In this document: positions 18,590-32,895 of the stretch, in pieces
Numbering within the stretch: position 1 is the stretch's first letter
Layout: each line of letters begins with the position of its first letter
DNA from: Patescibacteria group bacterium
GTDB lineage: Bacteria; Patescibacteriota; Minisyncoccia; UBA6257; JAKLIH01
Direction: 5' to 3'
NCBI GenBank assembly: GCA_022709715.1
Contig: JAKLIH010000007.1
Span: 1 to 39,076, forward strand
DNA length: 39,076 nucleotides
Position numbers and translations under genes: made by a program
Notes under the pieces: model-generated
Seen by the model: the letters and a program-made list of their open reading frames with translations, nothing else
Database searches by the model: none
Told to the model about the DNA's origin: nothing

Positions 18590-19491
18590 TTATTTATATC
18601 AATTTGAGTTAAAGCTAAAATGCGTTCTTGAATGGGGGGATGAGTTAACCAAATTTTATTAAATCAAGTTGTTTTTTGCTTAGCTGGATCAGCAATATAT
18701 AAATTTCGTGTATAATCGTTGATTTTAGCCATTGGCTTTGGATAATTGGATATTTTTTGTAGAGCTGATATTAAACCATCTGGATAGCGGGTTAGTAAAG
18801 CGGCCGAAGAGTCAGCCATGAATTCCCTTTTACGAGAAATGGCTAGTTGAATTAAAGTTGCAATAATTGGTGAAAAAATAGCTACACCAATGAAAGCCAA
18901 CAACATAATGGTTCCGCCGATACCCGATCGATCATCATCTTTTGATCGGTTACTACCAAAATTACCAACTCGCAGGACTATATTTGATAATCAAGTGATA
19001 GCAGTTGCTAATATAACAACTAAACTGGCTATTAAAATATCATAATTTTTTATGTGGGATAGTTCATGGGCAATAACCGATTCCAGCTCGGTTTTGTTTA
19101 AAACTTGAAGAAGACCGGATGTAACACAAATAATTGAATGTTTAGGATTTCGGCCAGTAGCAAAAGCATTGGGAGATTCATCATTAATAATATAAATTTT
19201 TGGCATTGGCAGTCCGCTGGTAATACAAAGATTTTCTACTAAATGATATAAAGCTTGATTGTCATCATGTTTTATTAATTTGGCATTTGACATGGACAAA
19301 ATAATTTTGTCGGAAAATCAATAACTGACGATTGATGACCCTAAAGCATAAATTAAAGCTAAATAGATATAGGCTTCGTTTTTTGTGTAATAATAAATAC
19401 AATAACCGAAAACACCAAAGACAATTATAAAAATTGCCATTAATAAATAGGTCTTAATGATATTGTTGTAAACATTATTGTATAAATTCAT
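18577..19491 (-). CDS. htpX: HtpX-family membrane zinc metalloprotease
   Basis: The 304-residue M48 protease is involved in membrane-protein quality control. It has N-terminal helices (YLLMAIFIIVFGVFGYCI and YLALIYALGSSIVSYWF), SGLPMPKIYIINDESPNAFATGRNPKHS, the zinc site VIAHELSHIKNYD (His142, Glu143, His146), two further helices, and the third ligand region RKREFMADSSAALLTRYPDGL. The C-terminus WLTHPPIQERILAL is typical. Three UGA codons are Trp. The stop is TAG, inside the terminator hairpin. It follows lemA by 18 bases; lemA-htpX pairs are frequent in CPR and other bacteria. Confidence 0.95.
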
Positions 19492-19509
19492 AAGGCCAAA
19501 TATTAAATA

Positions 19510-20049
19510 TTAAAATTTAACGGTTACATTTTTGGCTTCTTCCGCTGAAATTTCTAACAATAGTCTTCGTTGATAGTTAAACAATTTAGCAAAAATATTG
19601 GTAGGAATAGATTCGATTAAAATATTATAATCTTTAGCAACGTTGTTATAAAAACGACGAGAAGCTTGAATTTTGTTTTCGGTATCGACTAATTCAGTTT
19701 GCAGGGCTAAAAAGTTTTGATTGGCTTTTAATTCTGGATAATTTTCAAAAGAAACTAAAATATTGGAAATATTTTTTGATATTTCTTGATTAATTTTATC
19801 GCTCTCTTTAAAATCAGAAGTGGCTAAGGCTTGAGAACGGAGTTGGGTAATTTTTTCTAATACTTCTTTTTCATGGCTCACGTAACCTTTAACAGTCTCG
19901 ACTAAATTAGGTATTAAATCAAAACGACGTTTTAATTGAACATTAATATCGGCGCTGGCTTCATCAACATGATTTTTGGCGCGAATTAATTTATTGTAAA
20001 TACCAACGACAATTATTACTAGGCCGATTAAAATGAAATATATATACAT
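19510..20049 (-). CDS. lemA: LemA family protein
   Basis: The 179-residue protein has an N-terminal membrane helix (YFILIGLVIIVVGIYNKLI) followed by the family block RAKNHVDEASADINVQLKRRFDLIPNLVETVKGYVSHEKEVLEKITQLR and, near the end, ASRRFYNNVAKDYN and FAKLFNY. LemA proteins are four-helix-bundle membrane proteins of unclear function, commonly paired with HtpX. There is no Trp codon. It is transcribed ahead of htpX. Confidence 0.95.
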   Translation of the reverse strand: MYIYFILIGLVIIVVGIYNKLIRAKNHVDEASADINVQLKRRFDLIPNLVETVKGYVSHEKEVLEKITQLRSQALATSDFKESDKINQEISKNISNILVSFENYPELKANQNFLALQTELVDTENKIQASRRFYNNVAKDYNILIESIPTNIFAKLFNYQRRLLLEISAEEAKNVTVKF

Positions 20050-20158
20050 GTTTATATATTTAACTTTGTTCTTTAAAAATTAAAATAATAATTTTTTGAA
20101 GAAAAAGAATATTTATTAAATGTTAACATTTCCATTTTATTTTTAAAAATGGGGAAAA
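20050..20158. other. Spacer between nifU and lemA with an A/T hairpin
   Basis: The 109 bases hold no gene. CCATTTT (20132-20138) pairs with AAAATGG (20146-20152) just downstream of the nifU stop, but no T-run follows on the minus strand, so I do not call it a terminator. Confidence 0.35.
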
Positions 20159-20662
20159 TTATTTATTAAGAATTTTTTCTTCGTTATCGACCCAATTTTT
20201 ATAACGTTTTTTTATTTCGGATTGGTCTTTTTGAATGGCTTCATGGCGTTTGAGCATTTCTTTAGTTATTTTAGTTTTAGCCTGTTTAGAATAATAATTA
20301 AAAATAGCTTCAAACAAGGCATCGGTTGATAAGAGCGAACAATGAATTTTGGCTGGGGGTAAACCATTTAATTTTTTTATGACATTTTGCTTACCAATTT
20401 TCAGAGCTTCTTTAATGGTTTTACCTTTAGCTAAAGTGGTAATAATTGAAGAAGTAGCAATGGCAGCTACACAACCAAAGGTTTCAAATTTTATATCAGA
20501 AATTATCTCCTCGTTTTTTTGATTCTTTTTTATTTTAATATAAATAGCCATGACGTCGCCACAAACAATATTGCCGGCTTTGCCAATGCCATCAGGATTT
20601 TTAATTTTACCATAATTTTCGGGATGTTGAAAAATTTCTAAAACTTTTTTTGAATATGACAT
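20159..20662 (-). CDS. nifU: NifU/IscU-like Fe-S cluster scaffold protein
   Basis: The 167-residue protein provides the scaffold on which NifS/IscS-derived sulfur and iron are assembled. The three Cys ligands are present: Cys34 in NIVCGDVM with Asp36, Cys64 in TFGCVAAIATSS, and Cys108 in AKIHCSLLSTDAL. The C-terminal 40 residues form a Lys-rich tail beyond the usual IscU fold (about 128 residues), as in many CPR and clostridial versions. It follows nifS after 48 bases, so sulfur donor and scaffold are likely co-expressed. Confidence 0.94.
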   Translation of the reverse strand: MSYSKKVLEIFQHPENYGKIKNPDGIGKAGNIVCGDVMAIYIKIKKNQKNEEIISDIKFETFGCVAAIATSSIITTLAKGKTIKEALKIGKQNVIKKLNGLPPAKIHCSLLSTDALFEAIFNYYSKQAKTKITKEMLKRHEAIQKDQSEIKKRYKNWVDNEEKILNK

Positions 20663-20710
20663 AACAATAATAGTTAATATTTAAAATTTAATAAAAAATA
20701 AATTGTAAAA

Positions 20711-21931
20711 TTATTTAAAAGGCGAAATATTGCGTAGTTTGGTAATAATATCGGGTAAAACTTTTAATAAATAGTTCACATCTTCGTTGGTAGTAAAACG
20801 ACCAATTGACAAACGAATGGTGCTGTGAGCTTGTTCAGGTTTAAGCCCTAAAGCTAACAAAACATGACTAGGCGATAAGGATAAACTAGCACAAGCTGAA
20901 GCCGAAGAAGCACAAATATTATTATTATCTAGTAAATAAACTAAAGCTTCCCCTTCAATAAAATCAAAACGAATGCTAATAATGTTTGGTATTTGAGTGA
21001 TTGAAGAACCATTAAGATAACAATTGGCCAATTTTGATTGTAAAGTTTTTACAATCTTGGCTTTGAGTTTTGCAGCTTTTTGGCTATCTTGTTTTTGACG
21101 CTTGATAGCAATTTCGGCAGCTTTGTAAAAGCCAAAAATAGCTGGTAAATTTACTGTGCTGGAACGAAAGCCAAATTCTTGACCACCACCATGTATCAAA
21201 GGTGTGATTTTGGTACCCTTTTTAATATAGAGTAAGCCGGCACCTTTGGGTCCATAAATTTTATGCGAGCTTAGAGTCAATAAGTCGCAACCGATTTTAT
21301 TTATGTTAACATCGATCTTACCAAAACTTTGAGATGCATCGGTGTGAAAGTAAAGAGGGGTTTCAATATTTCTTTTTTTACGATATTCTTTAATACTACT
21401 AATAATTTTACCAATTTTTTCAATTGGTTCAATAACACCAATTTCATTGTTTACATGCATAATTGAAATCAGAACGGTTGAATCTTTAATTAGAGATGTT
21501 AATTCGTCTAAATTGACAATGCCGTTTCTGTCAACTGATACGTAATCAACTTTATAACCAGATTTTTCCAATCAATGACTACTATTTAAAACACAAGGAT
21601 GTTCAATGTTGGAAACAATAACTCGTCCGTCTACATTTCGATAAGCATTGGCAATGCCCTTTAAAACAAAATTATTGGATTCACTGGCACTACTAGTAAA
21701 AATAATTTCACTAGCGTTAACTTTTAATAATTTTGCAAAACTTTCTCGAGTTTTTTCTAATAAATCTTTTGATTCTTGACCCAAACTATGAATGGACATA
21801 GTATTGGCGTAATATTTTTCAAAAACCGTAAACATTGATTTAAAAACTAATGGATCAATAGGGGTTGAGGCGGCATAATCAAAATAAATTGACTTTTTAG
21901 TTTTGAAATCGTTTTGGTTTTTCATTATCAT
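20711..21931 (-). CDS. nifS: Cysteine desulfurase, NifS/IscS family
   Basis: The 406-residue PLP enzyme releases sulfur from cysteine for Fe-S clusters and tRNA thiolation. Visible are YFDYAASTPIDP, IIFTSSASESNNFVLKG, SNIEHPCVLNSS, HTDASQSFGKIDV, the PLP lysine in LSSHKIYGPKGAG (about Lys224) and the mobile-loop Cys in SSASACASLSLSPSH (about Cys347). UGA at residue 120 (SSHWLEKSG) is read as Trp. Two ATGs occur at the start (21931 and 21925). It follows rpoC by 5 bases, an unusual but close coupling to the polymerase operon. Confidence 0.95.
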
Positions 21932-21936
21932 AAAGA

Positions 21937-25578
<3,642 letters not shown>

Positions 25579-25594
25579 GATTTTTATTTTAGTA

Positions 25595-25609
25595 CCCTTA
25601 AATTAAGGG
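25595..25609. promoter_or_regulatory. Palindrome between rpoB and rpoC
   Basis: CCCTTAA-A-TTAAGGG is a perfect 15-base palindrome in the 56-base gap, 17 bases before the rpoC ATG. No T-run follows directly. It could be an RNA processing or translation-control stem. Confidence 0.4.
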
Positions 25610-25634
25610 CGATAATTTATTAAGAAAAATGAAT

Positions 25635-28600
25635 TTATTGAGTTTCGGTTTCTTCACGCTTAATCATTTTGGTTTCAATATTAAGGCAGAGAGATTTTAA
25701 TTCATTGACAATAACATTAAAGGCGGCTGGCACAGTTGGATTTTTGATATCTTCGCCCTTGATGATTGAGCTATAGGCCTCGCGACGACTAATAATATCA
25801 TCGGATTTGATAGTTAACATTTCTTGTAAAGCTTTGGATGCACCATAAGCCTCAAGAGCTCAAACTTCCATTTCTCCAAATCTCTGGCCACCAAAATGAG
25901 CACGACCTTTTAATGGTTGTTGAGTAACTAAAGCATAAGGTCCAACCGATCGAGCATGAATTTTATCTTTAACCATGTGGACAAGTTTCATGACGTAGAG
26001 TTTTCCAACTGTAACTTTTTGAGTGAATTTTTCACCAGTGCGACCATCAAATAAATCAAATTTACCTTCGGGCGGTAGATCGGCTTTTTTAAATTCATCC
26101 ACAATTTCACCTTCGGTAGCATTGTCAAATGAAGGCACAACGGCTTGGTAATTTAATTTTTCGGCGGCAAGTCCTAAAGAGGCCTCAAAAATTTGACCCA
26201 AATTCATACGATTAGGTAATGATAAAGCGTTAATAATTATATCAACGGGTGTGCCATCTTCTAAAAATGGCATATCTTCTTCGGGAGCAATGTAACTAAT
26301 AATACCCTTATTACCATGACGACCAGCTAATTTATCGCCAACAGTAATTTTTCTTAATTCCGCAACTTCAACAAAAACTTTTTTGATTACGCCCACTCCC
26401 AATTGGTCACCACTTTTTCTGGATAAGATGCGGTTACGGATAATTCTACCTTCACGACCGTGAGGTAATGTTAAAGATGTGTTTTTAACATCTTTGGCTT
26501 CTTCACCAAAAATAGCTTGCATTAATCTTTCTTCAGGAGTTAATTCAATTTCACCTTTTGGCGAAACTTTACCAACTAAAATATCTCCACTTTTGACTTC
26601 AGCCCCAATACGAATAATACCTTCTTCATCGAGATCTTTTAATAATTTTTCGGAAACATTAGGGATGTCATTGGTGGTTTGCTCAGGCCCAAGTTTGGTT
26701 TCGCGTTGTTCAGATTCAAACTCTTCGATATAAATGGAAGTAAAAATATCTTGTTTTAACAATTTTTCCGAAATAATAATAGCATCTTCAAAAGTATAAC
26801 CATATCAAGGCATATAAGCAACAGTTAAATTTGAGCCTAAAGCTAGTTGACCGTTAATGGATGAAGAGTTATCGCACAAAGGTTGATTCTTTTTTATTTT
26901 TTGCCCTTTAGTAACAATCGGAGTTTGTTTTAAATAAGTATTTTGATTGGTGCGAATAAATGAATAAAGATTATATTCATGTTTCTTGCCTTCTTTATCT
27001 TCAACTATGATGTGTCGATTATCAACTTCAACAACTGTGCCGTCAGTTTTAGATAAAATTAATTGTCCAGAATCTTTAACAACTTGTTCTTCAAGTCCGG
27101 TTACAACTAATGGTGATTCGCGTTTTACGCAAGGCACAGCTTGGCGTTGCATGATAGAACCCATTAAAGATCTATGAGTTTCATCACGTTCAATAAATGG
27201 AATCAAAGCACTAGCGGGTGATAAAATTTGATAAGAACTAACATCAACAAAATCTAGTTCTTTAGGAGCAATTTTTAAAGTATTAGCATAAATTCTGGCA
27301 TCAACTAATTCATCAGTAATTTTACCAGTTTTATCATAATTTACACAAGCATGAGTAATTTTATATTTTTCTTCATCAAGCGCGTTTAATCAAACTAATT
27401 CATCGGTAATTTTACCGTTTTTAACACGAAAATAAGGTGTTTCTACAAAACCAAGTTCATTGACTCTAGCATAACAACTTAATTCATTAACTAAACCAAC
27501 ATTGGAACCTTCAGGAGTGTTAATAGGACAAATTCTACCATAATGAGAAGAGTTAATATCACGAATTTCAACACCACTTTTGGCTTTGAGTTTAATACCA
27601 CCAGGACCAGTACCAGTTAAACGACGTTTGTGTTCAAGTTCAGCTAAAACATTGGTTTGTTCCATGAATTGAGAAAGAGGTGATGTATTTAAAAATTCTT
27701 GATTGATGGCAGTAGTAATAATACGAGGATTGATTAATTGAGCGGGAGTTAAAGTGCTGGGGTCAAGAGAAGTCATACGATCTTGGATAATACGTCGCAA
27801 ACGAGTTAAAGCGATATAAAATTTATTTTGAAGTAATTCACCGGTTGAACGAATACGACGATTACCTAAGTGATCAATATTATCACCAATAGCATTTTGA
27901 TCATTATTCATTCTGATTAATTCATGTAAAGCTTCCACTATATCTTCTTTGCGTAAAATACGATTTTCTTTTTGGTTGATATCTAAATCTTGATTTAATC
28001 TTTGATTCATTTTAAAACGACCAACTTTGTCTAAGTCGTATCTTTCAAACTTTTTAAATAAATTCATAAAATAAGAAGTGGCATTATCAATGGCAACGGG
28101 CTCACCCGGTTTCATTTTGCGATAAATTTCAAGCAAGGCCTCATTTTGATCAGCGGTATAATCTTTTTTCAAAGTTTCGTCTATAAAACTTAATGGGCCA
28201 TTATCAACATCAGCAAATAATTTTTTAATTTCAGTATTGCTTTCAACACCGAAAGCCTTGAGAATAATAGTGGCCATGACTTTTTTCTTGCGATCAATCT
28301 TGGCCGATATATAGCCATCATTTTCGGTATTAAACTCTAATCAAGCGCCACGATGAGGAGTAACGGCAGCTTTAATACGATTTTCGCCAGCATTGTTTTT
28401 GCCAACAGTAAAAATTGTTCCCGGGGATTTAATTAATTGAGAAACAATGGCACGTTCGTTACCATTAACAATAAAAGTTCCAGTTTCAGTTAAAATTGGA
28501 ATGTCACCAAAATAAACTTCTTGATCTTTTTTCTCGCCAGTTCTTTTATTAACTAATCGTAAAGTTACACGTAAAGCCGCGTTATAATTTAAATCTTTTT

Positions 28601-28841
28601 CTCTAGCTTTTTCAGCCGAAAACTTCGGTTCTTCTAAATAATAGTCAATAAATTCTAAGCTAAGTTCCTTATCACTATAATCGGAAATCGGAAAAACATC
28701 GTTAAAGGAATCCTTGATACCTTTTTTAATAAAATTATCGTAACTTTGGCGTTGAAATTCTAATAAAGAATCGGGTGGTATAACTAAATGATGTTTGCCA
28801 AAATAACGTTTTGGTAATGGTTTGGTTTGATGTGAATCCAT
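25635..28841 (-). CDS. rpoB: RNA polymerase subunit beta
   Basis: The 1068-residue catalytic subunit has [20 protein letters not shown] at the N-terminus, [23 protein letters not shown] (UGA as Trp167, the invariant Trp of RGSWL), the rifampicin-region core [48 protein letters not shown]-type [32 protein letters not shown] (UGA as Trp679, invariant MPW), [36 protein letters not shown], and the C-terminal MEVWALEAYGA-type [13 protein letters not shown] and [16 protein letters not shown]. The Asp-Lys-Gln region of the rifampicin pocket has Glu-Gln-Thr (MEQTN) where MDQTN or MDQNN is common. Shorter than E. coli RpoB (1342), as expected without inserts. Confidence 0.98.
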
Positions 28842-28904
28842 GACAAAAGTTTAATTTTATTAAAATAGTATCGTTTTTTCTAATAACCCTGATAGCTATT
28901 TATG

Positions 28905-28910
28905 ATTATA
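28905..28910 (-). promoter_or_regulatory. -10 element of the rpoBC promoter
   Basis: A perfect TATAAT (minus strand, in GCTATAATC) lies about 64 bases before the rpoB ATG, just downstream of the terminator at 28926-28951. The -35 position falls in the terminator T-run and matches poorly, so the site may need an activator or be a weak match. Confidence 0.45.
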
Positions 28911-28925
28911 GCTTTTAAATACAGC

Positions 28926-28951
28926 AAAAAAACACCTTTTGGACAAAAAGG
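28926..28951 (-). terminator. Rho-independent terminator of the pilus operon
   Basis: On the minus strand CCTTTT (complement of 28946-28951) and AAAAGG (complement of 28935-28940) form a stem with loop TGTCC, followed two bases later by a run of seven T. It lies 55 bases past the stop of the last small gene of the pilus locus and upstream of the rpoB -10. Confidence 0.7.
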
Positions 28952-29006
28952 CCTACAAGTTTGTTATGCATTTATAACCCCTGTGTGAATAATAATTTTG
29001 CAAAAT

Positions 29007-29255
29007 TTAAATATTTTTTATTGTCTTGATAACCTTCAAAATAATAGACACAATACGCTCGCTAGTTTGACTAGTTGTCTCGTGTTTTTGATAGATTATA
29101 TCAAGGTTTTTGATATCAGAAACTTTGACTTGATTAACTTTAATTATATCACATTTTAGAAAATTGTCAATAGCATGAAGAGCCCCCTCTTTAGAAATGG
29201 GTAAAATCATAGTTTTTAGAATTTGTTTTTCGGTAAAGCTAATTTTAAGATCCAT
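29007..29255 (-). CDS. Small protein of unknown function at the end of the pilus operon
   Basis: The 82-residue protein from ATG at 29255 (an in-frame TTG is at 29276) begins MDLKISFTEKQILKTMILPI and continues with SKEGALHAIDNFLKCDIIKV and an alternating hydrophobic pattern. It has no membrane helix and no Trp. I do not recognise it. It follows the PilM-PilN gene after 82 bases and precedes the terminator at 28926-28951, which suggests it belongs to the pilus transcript. The gene call rests on frame, length and position only. Confidence 0.55.
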   Translation of the reverse strand: MDLKISFTEKQILKTMILPISKEGALHAIDNFLKCDIIKVNQVKVSDIKNLDIIYQKHETTSQTSERIVSIILKVIKTIKNI

Positions 29256-29337
29256 AATATTATAATGGGTTTTCAATTATCAATTTGGCTAAATAAAGTG
29301 TAATTTCAAAAATTACAGCAATAAAATTTTTATTAAT

Positions 29338-30870
29338 TTAATTAAGGGTAAATTTTATAGAAAAATAATAATTATCGTTATCACTAGACATGGAATCCAA
29401 GGGAGACGTAATATTAGAAAAGTTTTTAGTATTTGAAAGATCGTCTTTAAATTGGCCAATGACAACTTGGGATGGACTGCTACCCTGCAGTGTTACATTT
29501 TTGGATTCATTGCTGATATAAATATTTAAAAGATTGATTTGATTCTTTTTAGCTAAATCATGAACAAAATCAATTTTGCTTTCTCAATCGGTTTTTTTAT
29601 TAGCAATGTTTAAAAATCTAACGACTGAATTATTAAAATTAGTACTTTGGGATTCTAAAAATGATATCTTTTCATTTAATATTTTTTGATCACCGCTAAT
29701 TAATTGGTTTTGCTCAGTAAGAGATATTTTTAATGGTTCGAAGAAAACATTTAGCAATCCATAAAAAATTAAAGCCAATGATACAAAAATAGTAGCACTA
29801 ATTTTTGTTCACATGGATATATAATTGACAATTTTATTTTGAATATAATCTTTTTCTGTGCCAGTTTGCATTAAACTGACAAAGGTATCATGCTCGCGAG
29901 GAATAGTACCGCGAATGGCTGTGCCCATAACACTATATCATTCTTCGGAAATTTTAATTATTTTATCATTTTTTAAAGTGGCGACTTCCAGGCCAAGTGA
30001 AGTGATTAAAGAATTGGTTATTTCCGTTTTAATAGCTGGGATGATTGAAAACAAGAAAAATTTTTTCAAACAAGTGTTTTGGCGAGCTTGACAAAAATTA
30101 ACAACTTGGCCAACTTTTTTGTTAAGAAAAATTAGAAAATCACGATTGGATAAATTGCTGTTTAAATCATATTTGGCCACTTCACTTAAAGTGCTAAAAT
30201 CATAAAAAACCAAAACATTATTTTGGGCTACTATTAAATCAATACCATCGCGATCAATATTAATAACTAAGTATTGATCGGTTTCGGTGGTAAAAGTTTT
30301 TAAAAATCTTAATAATCCTAAGGCTGGTTTTTCAACAGCAATAACTTTAAAACCAGCTTTATTTAAACAATAAATATATTTTTCAATATTTAATTTATCA
30401 CCAACCGCACTAAAAATGGTTTCGTTGTTGGTGTTGCTATTAACACTCATTGATTCTCAATCTAGAAAAGAGTTTTCAAGTGGAATGGGAGAACGTAATC
30501 TTAAATTTAATTTTACTGCTTCTTCAAAACTTGATTTATCGGATAATTTGGGAATGGTTAAAATGCTAGTAAAGAAATTTTGAGACGGTAGTGATAAAAT
30601 AACATAAGGCGAAGATCGATGTTTTGAATTGATGGCTTTTTTAATATCAATTAAAGTTTTAATGAGAGATTGCTCATTTTGAACATAGCCATTATTAATA
30701 GTGTTATTTTCTAGCGGTAAAATGGCTGAGGTTTTGATATTAAAACTTCCTTGATTAGAAAAATAGAAAGCTTTGATAACTTTATTATTAATTTCAACAG
30801 CTCCAATTTCTTCAGTTGGATCTAATAATCTTTTAATTTTTTCAATATTAATTTTTGATTGAAATTTCAT
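29338..30870 (-). CDS. pilM: PilM-PilN-like fusion, type IV pilus assembly
   Basis: The 510-residue protein combines two normally separate proteins. Residues 1 to about 320 are PilM-like, an actin-fold ATPase on the inner membrane face: IGAVEINNKVIKAFYFS, PYVILSLPSQNFFTSILTIPKLS, EAVKLNLRLRSPIPLEN, PALGLLRFLKTF and QYLVINIDRDGIDLIVAQ. After a linker (EEWYSVMGTAIRGTIP), a single helix (ISATIFVSLALIFYGLLNVFF) and a coiled-coil plus ferredoxin-like periplasmic domain give the PilN plan. UGA codons are Trp in FLDWES, SEEWYS, ISMWTK and KTDWES, so four pieces read as one frame. No separate PilN or PilO gene is seen. The start is ATG at 30870, 4 bases after the PilX-like gene. Confidence 0.82.
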
Positions 30871-30874
30871 ATAA

Positions 30875-31444
30875 TTATTGAGTTAAATTATAAGTAATTA
30901 ATGGTTCGCTACTATTTTTTAAATTGGGTCAGTTCATATTTTTACAACTTTCTTTAGAATAGGTATCAAGCAATCCTTCGATTTGAATATCGCTATCACC
31001 GGCACTATAAAATATACCAGCTGTGCAACAAGTTTTATTACTGTAAAGATTTAAATATTGATTGGAAGCGGTAATACGTTTAATAACTAAATTATCATAA
31101 GCTATTGGTAAATCAACATTATTACAATTGCTCAAAACATCAGCTGAACCAATACTTACAGTTGTTAAAATATTGGATGCTTCATTTTCATAAGTGTCAT
31201 AAATATCTAAGCTACCGCTAGCAGTATCGCGAGTACGCATAATTAAAATATACTGCATTAATGTGGCGCTGTCAATAGCATTGTTGTGTCTATCTTTGGA
31301 AATGTTGTTGTTTAATGTTTCTCATCTTCAAGTGTTATAAGTGAAAATTGAAGTCATGGTTAACAAACTTAAAAAGCCAAGGAGCAAAACAATGGTAATA
31401 GTAGCGATTCCCTTTTTAGGTTTTTTATTTAACAAATAAAACAT
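30875..31444 (-). CDS. PilX-like pilus minor component
   Basis: The 189-residue protein has a short basic leader, GIATITIVLLLGFLSLLTMTSIFTY (one hydrophobic helix, the PilX N-terminal pattern GxAxxxxLxxL without the pilin FTLVE), then TWRWETLNNN and a domain with Cys residues (LSNCNN, NKTCCTAG, KESCKN) that may form disulfides in the outer domain. UGA codons are Trp in NTWRWETL and NWPNLKN. It sits between the GW-module pilin-like protein (11 bases upstream) and PilM-PilN (4 bases downstream). The PilX family assignment is by N-terminal pattern and context, not by strong similarity. Confidence 0.65.
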
Positions 31445-31455
31445 ATATATTTAAT

Positions 31456-32895
31456 TTATTTTATAGTAATAGCTTTTTTGGCTAAACTAACATTGCCAAA
31501 TGAATCAATAACTCGTAAATCATAAACTCCAGTTGAAGCTCCACGTAAATCAAACACACAATTGGTTATTGAATCTTGAGATACAAATGTGCAATTAGTT
31601 TTAGTTACAATTGGTAATGATCCAGGTTTGACTAATTCAACTTTTGGATCTTCTAAAAAGTAACTACCGGCAATACTACTAATGGTAAAATCGGTACCAA
31701 CTGTGCCCTGAGTATGAGAAATAGCGCCTAAAGTTGACTCTCGGTAAGTATTATACTTATAATCTTCAGTTACTGATACACTTTCACCATCAACGATGGC
31801 ATCAAATTTATATTGAATTATACCTTCAACATTACGATTATCTTGGACTTTATAATTGGAAGTACTGCAAACACTAGCTTGACTTTGACCGCCAGTTTTA
31901 CAATTGAAACTGATCCAACCAAGATTTTCTGATCAAGCATAACCATCTCACTCACCTGTAGCTTGATCGAGCGTAACTTTATAGTTAGAAGTACCGCAAA
32001 TGTTACTGCCACTATCACCACCAGTCTTGCAATTGAAACTAACTCAACCAACATTTTCACCCCAAGCATAACCTTCGAGTTCACTAGTAGCTTGGTTTAA
32101 AGTAACTTGATAATTCGAATCATTACAAGAATTAGTGGTGCTGCAACTGAAAGAAACTTGATCTTTACCGCTTAAAATAATCGCATTACCACTAAAGTGA
32201 TTGGTATCAGTGTTAAAAACAATATTGCGCAAGTCTCATCAACCGCTATTATCATTTCAAGCATAATGATTATATAAATCCATTGTAAAATAATTCTTAC
32301 CAATAGGTGGTATTGGATTAGAAATAACAACTTGAGAAGATGAAACTGGAATAGCATAAAGAGTTGATGAACTATTATAAGCAGGATATCAATAAAAAAC
32401 ATCGCCACTATAATTTCATTTTGAAGCTAACTCGGATTTAACATCAACGCAAGTACAATTTTCAGAATTTTCAGGATCAGGCACTCAATTTTGATGGCAG
32501 CCCTCACAACCATTAACGTCATTGCAAGCTATTTCGGTACAATCACAAACTAAACAAGATCCGGCTCCGTCTAAATCACAATTTTTCTGGACTCATTGAA
32601 ATGAACAATATTGAGTATTGCCAGGTATTAATTTAACGGGTGGATCATTGGGAAAAAGTTTGCCAGGATTTTGCGGAATAATAACTTTTTTAGGAAAATC
32701 TAGATCGAGTTCAATGGGACTGATATTGTAACGAACAAGTGTGCTGTTTTGCTTATTGACTAATTTATTTAGATTTAAAACATCACCAAAAATATTGAAA
32801 AATACAAAAGTCAAAACTCCAAATAAAGCAATATAAATGGTTAGTTCAATGACCGTAAAAGATTTAAATGATTTTTTAAAATTTTTATTTTTCAT
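31456..32895 (-). CDS. Pilin-like surface protein with GW(V/I)SFNC repeat modules
   Basis: The 479-residue protein starts at ATG 32895 (16 codons inside a longer open frame), giving the prepilin signal KSFKSFTVIELTIYIALFGVL with Glu at +5 and one membrane helix. A Cys-rich stretch follows (CSFQWVQKNCDLDGAGSC, CDCTEIACNDVNGCEGCH), then a module YAWNDNSGWWDLRNIVFNT and two nearly identical 43-residue repeats (YAWGENVGWVSFNCKTGG, YAWSENLGWISFNCKTGG; DNA 31858-32115), and finally an Ig/fibronectin-like C-terminus (STGVYDLRVIDSFGNVSLA). UGA is used heavily for Trp here. The fold of the GW modules is unknown to me; such modules recur in CPR surface proteins. It is probably a pilus-tip or adhesin-type minor pilin. 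Confidence 0.8.
31858..32115 (-). repeat. Two tandem 129-base protein-coding repeats
   Basis: Two 43-codon units, 31987-32115 and 31858-31986, encode NYQVTLNQATSELEGYAWG... and NYKVTLDQATGEWDGYAWS..., with the same CKTGG tails. A third unit starts (NYKVQDN) and then diverges. Confidence 0.85.

Noticed and set aside
20132-20152. Terminator after nifU
   Set aside because: The stem is real but no T-run follows it on the transcribed strand.
31818-32408. Short Val/Ile-rich frames inside the GW-module protein gene
   Set aside because: They are out-of-frame shadows; the pilin-like frame is continuous with UGA as Trp.
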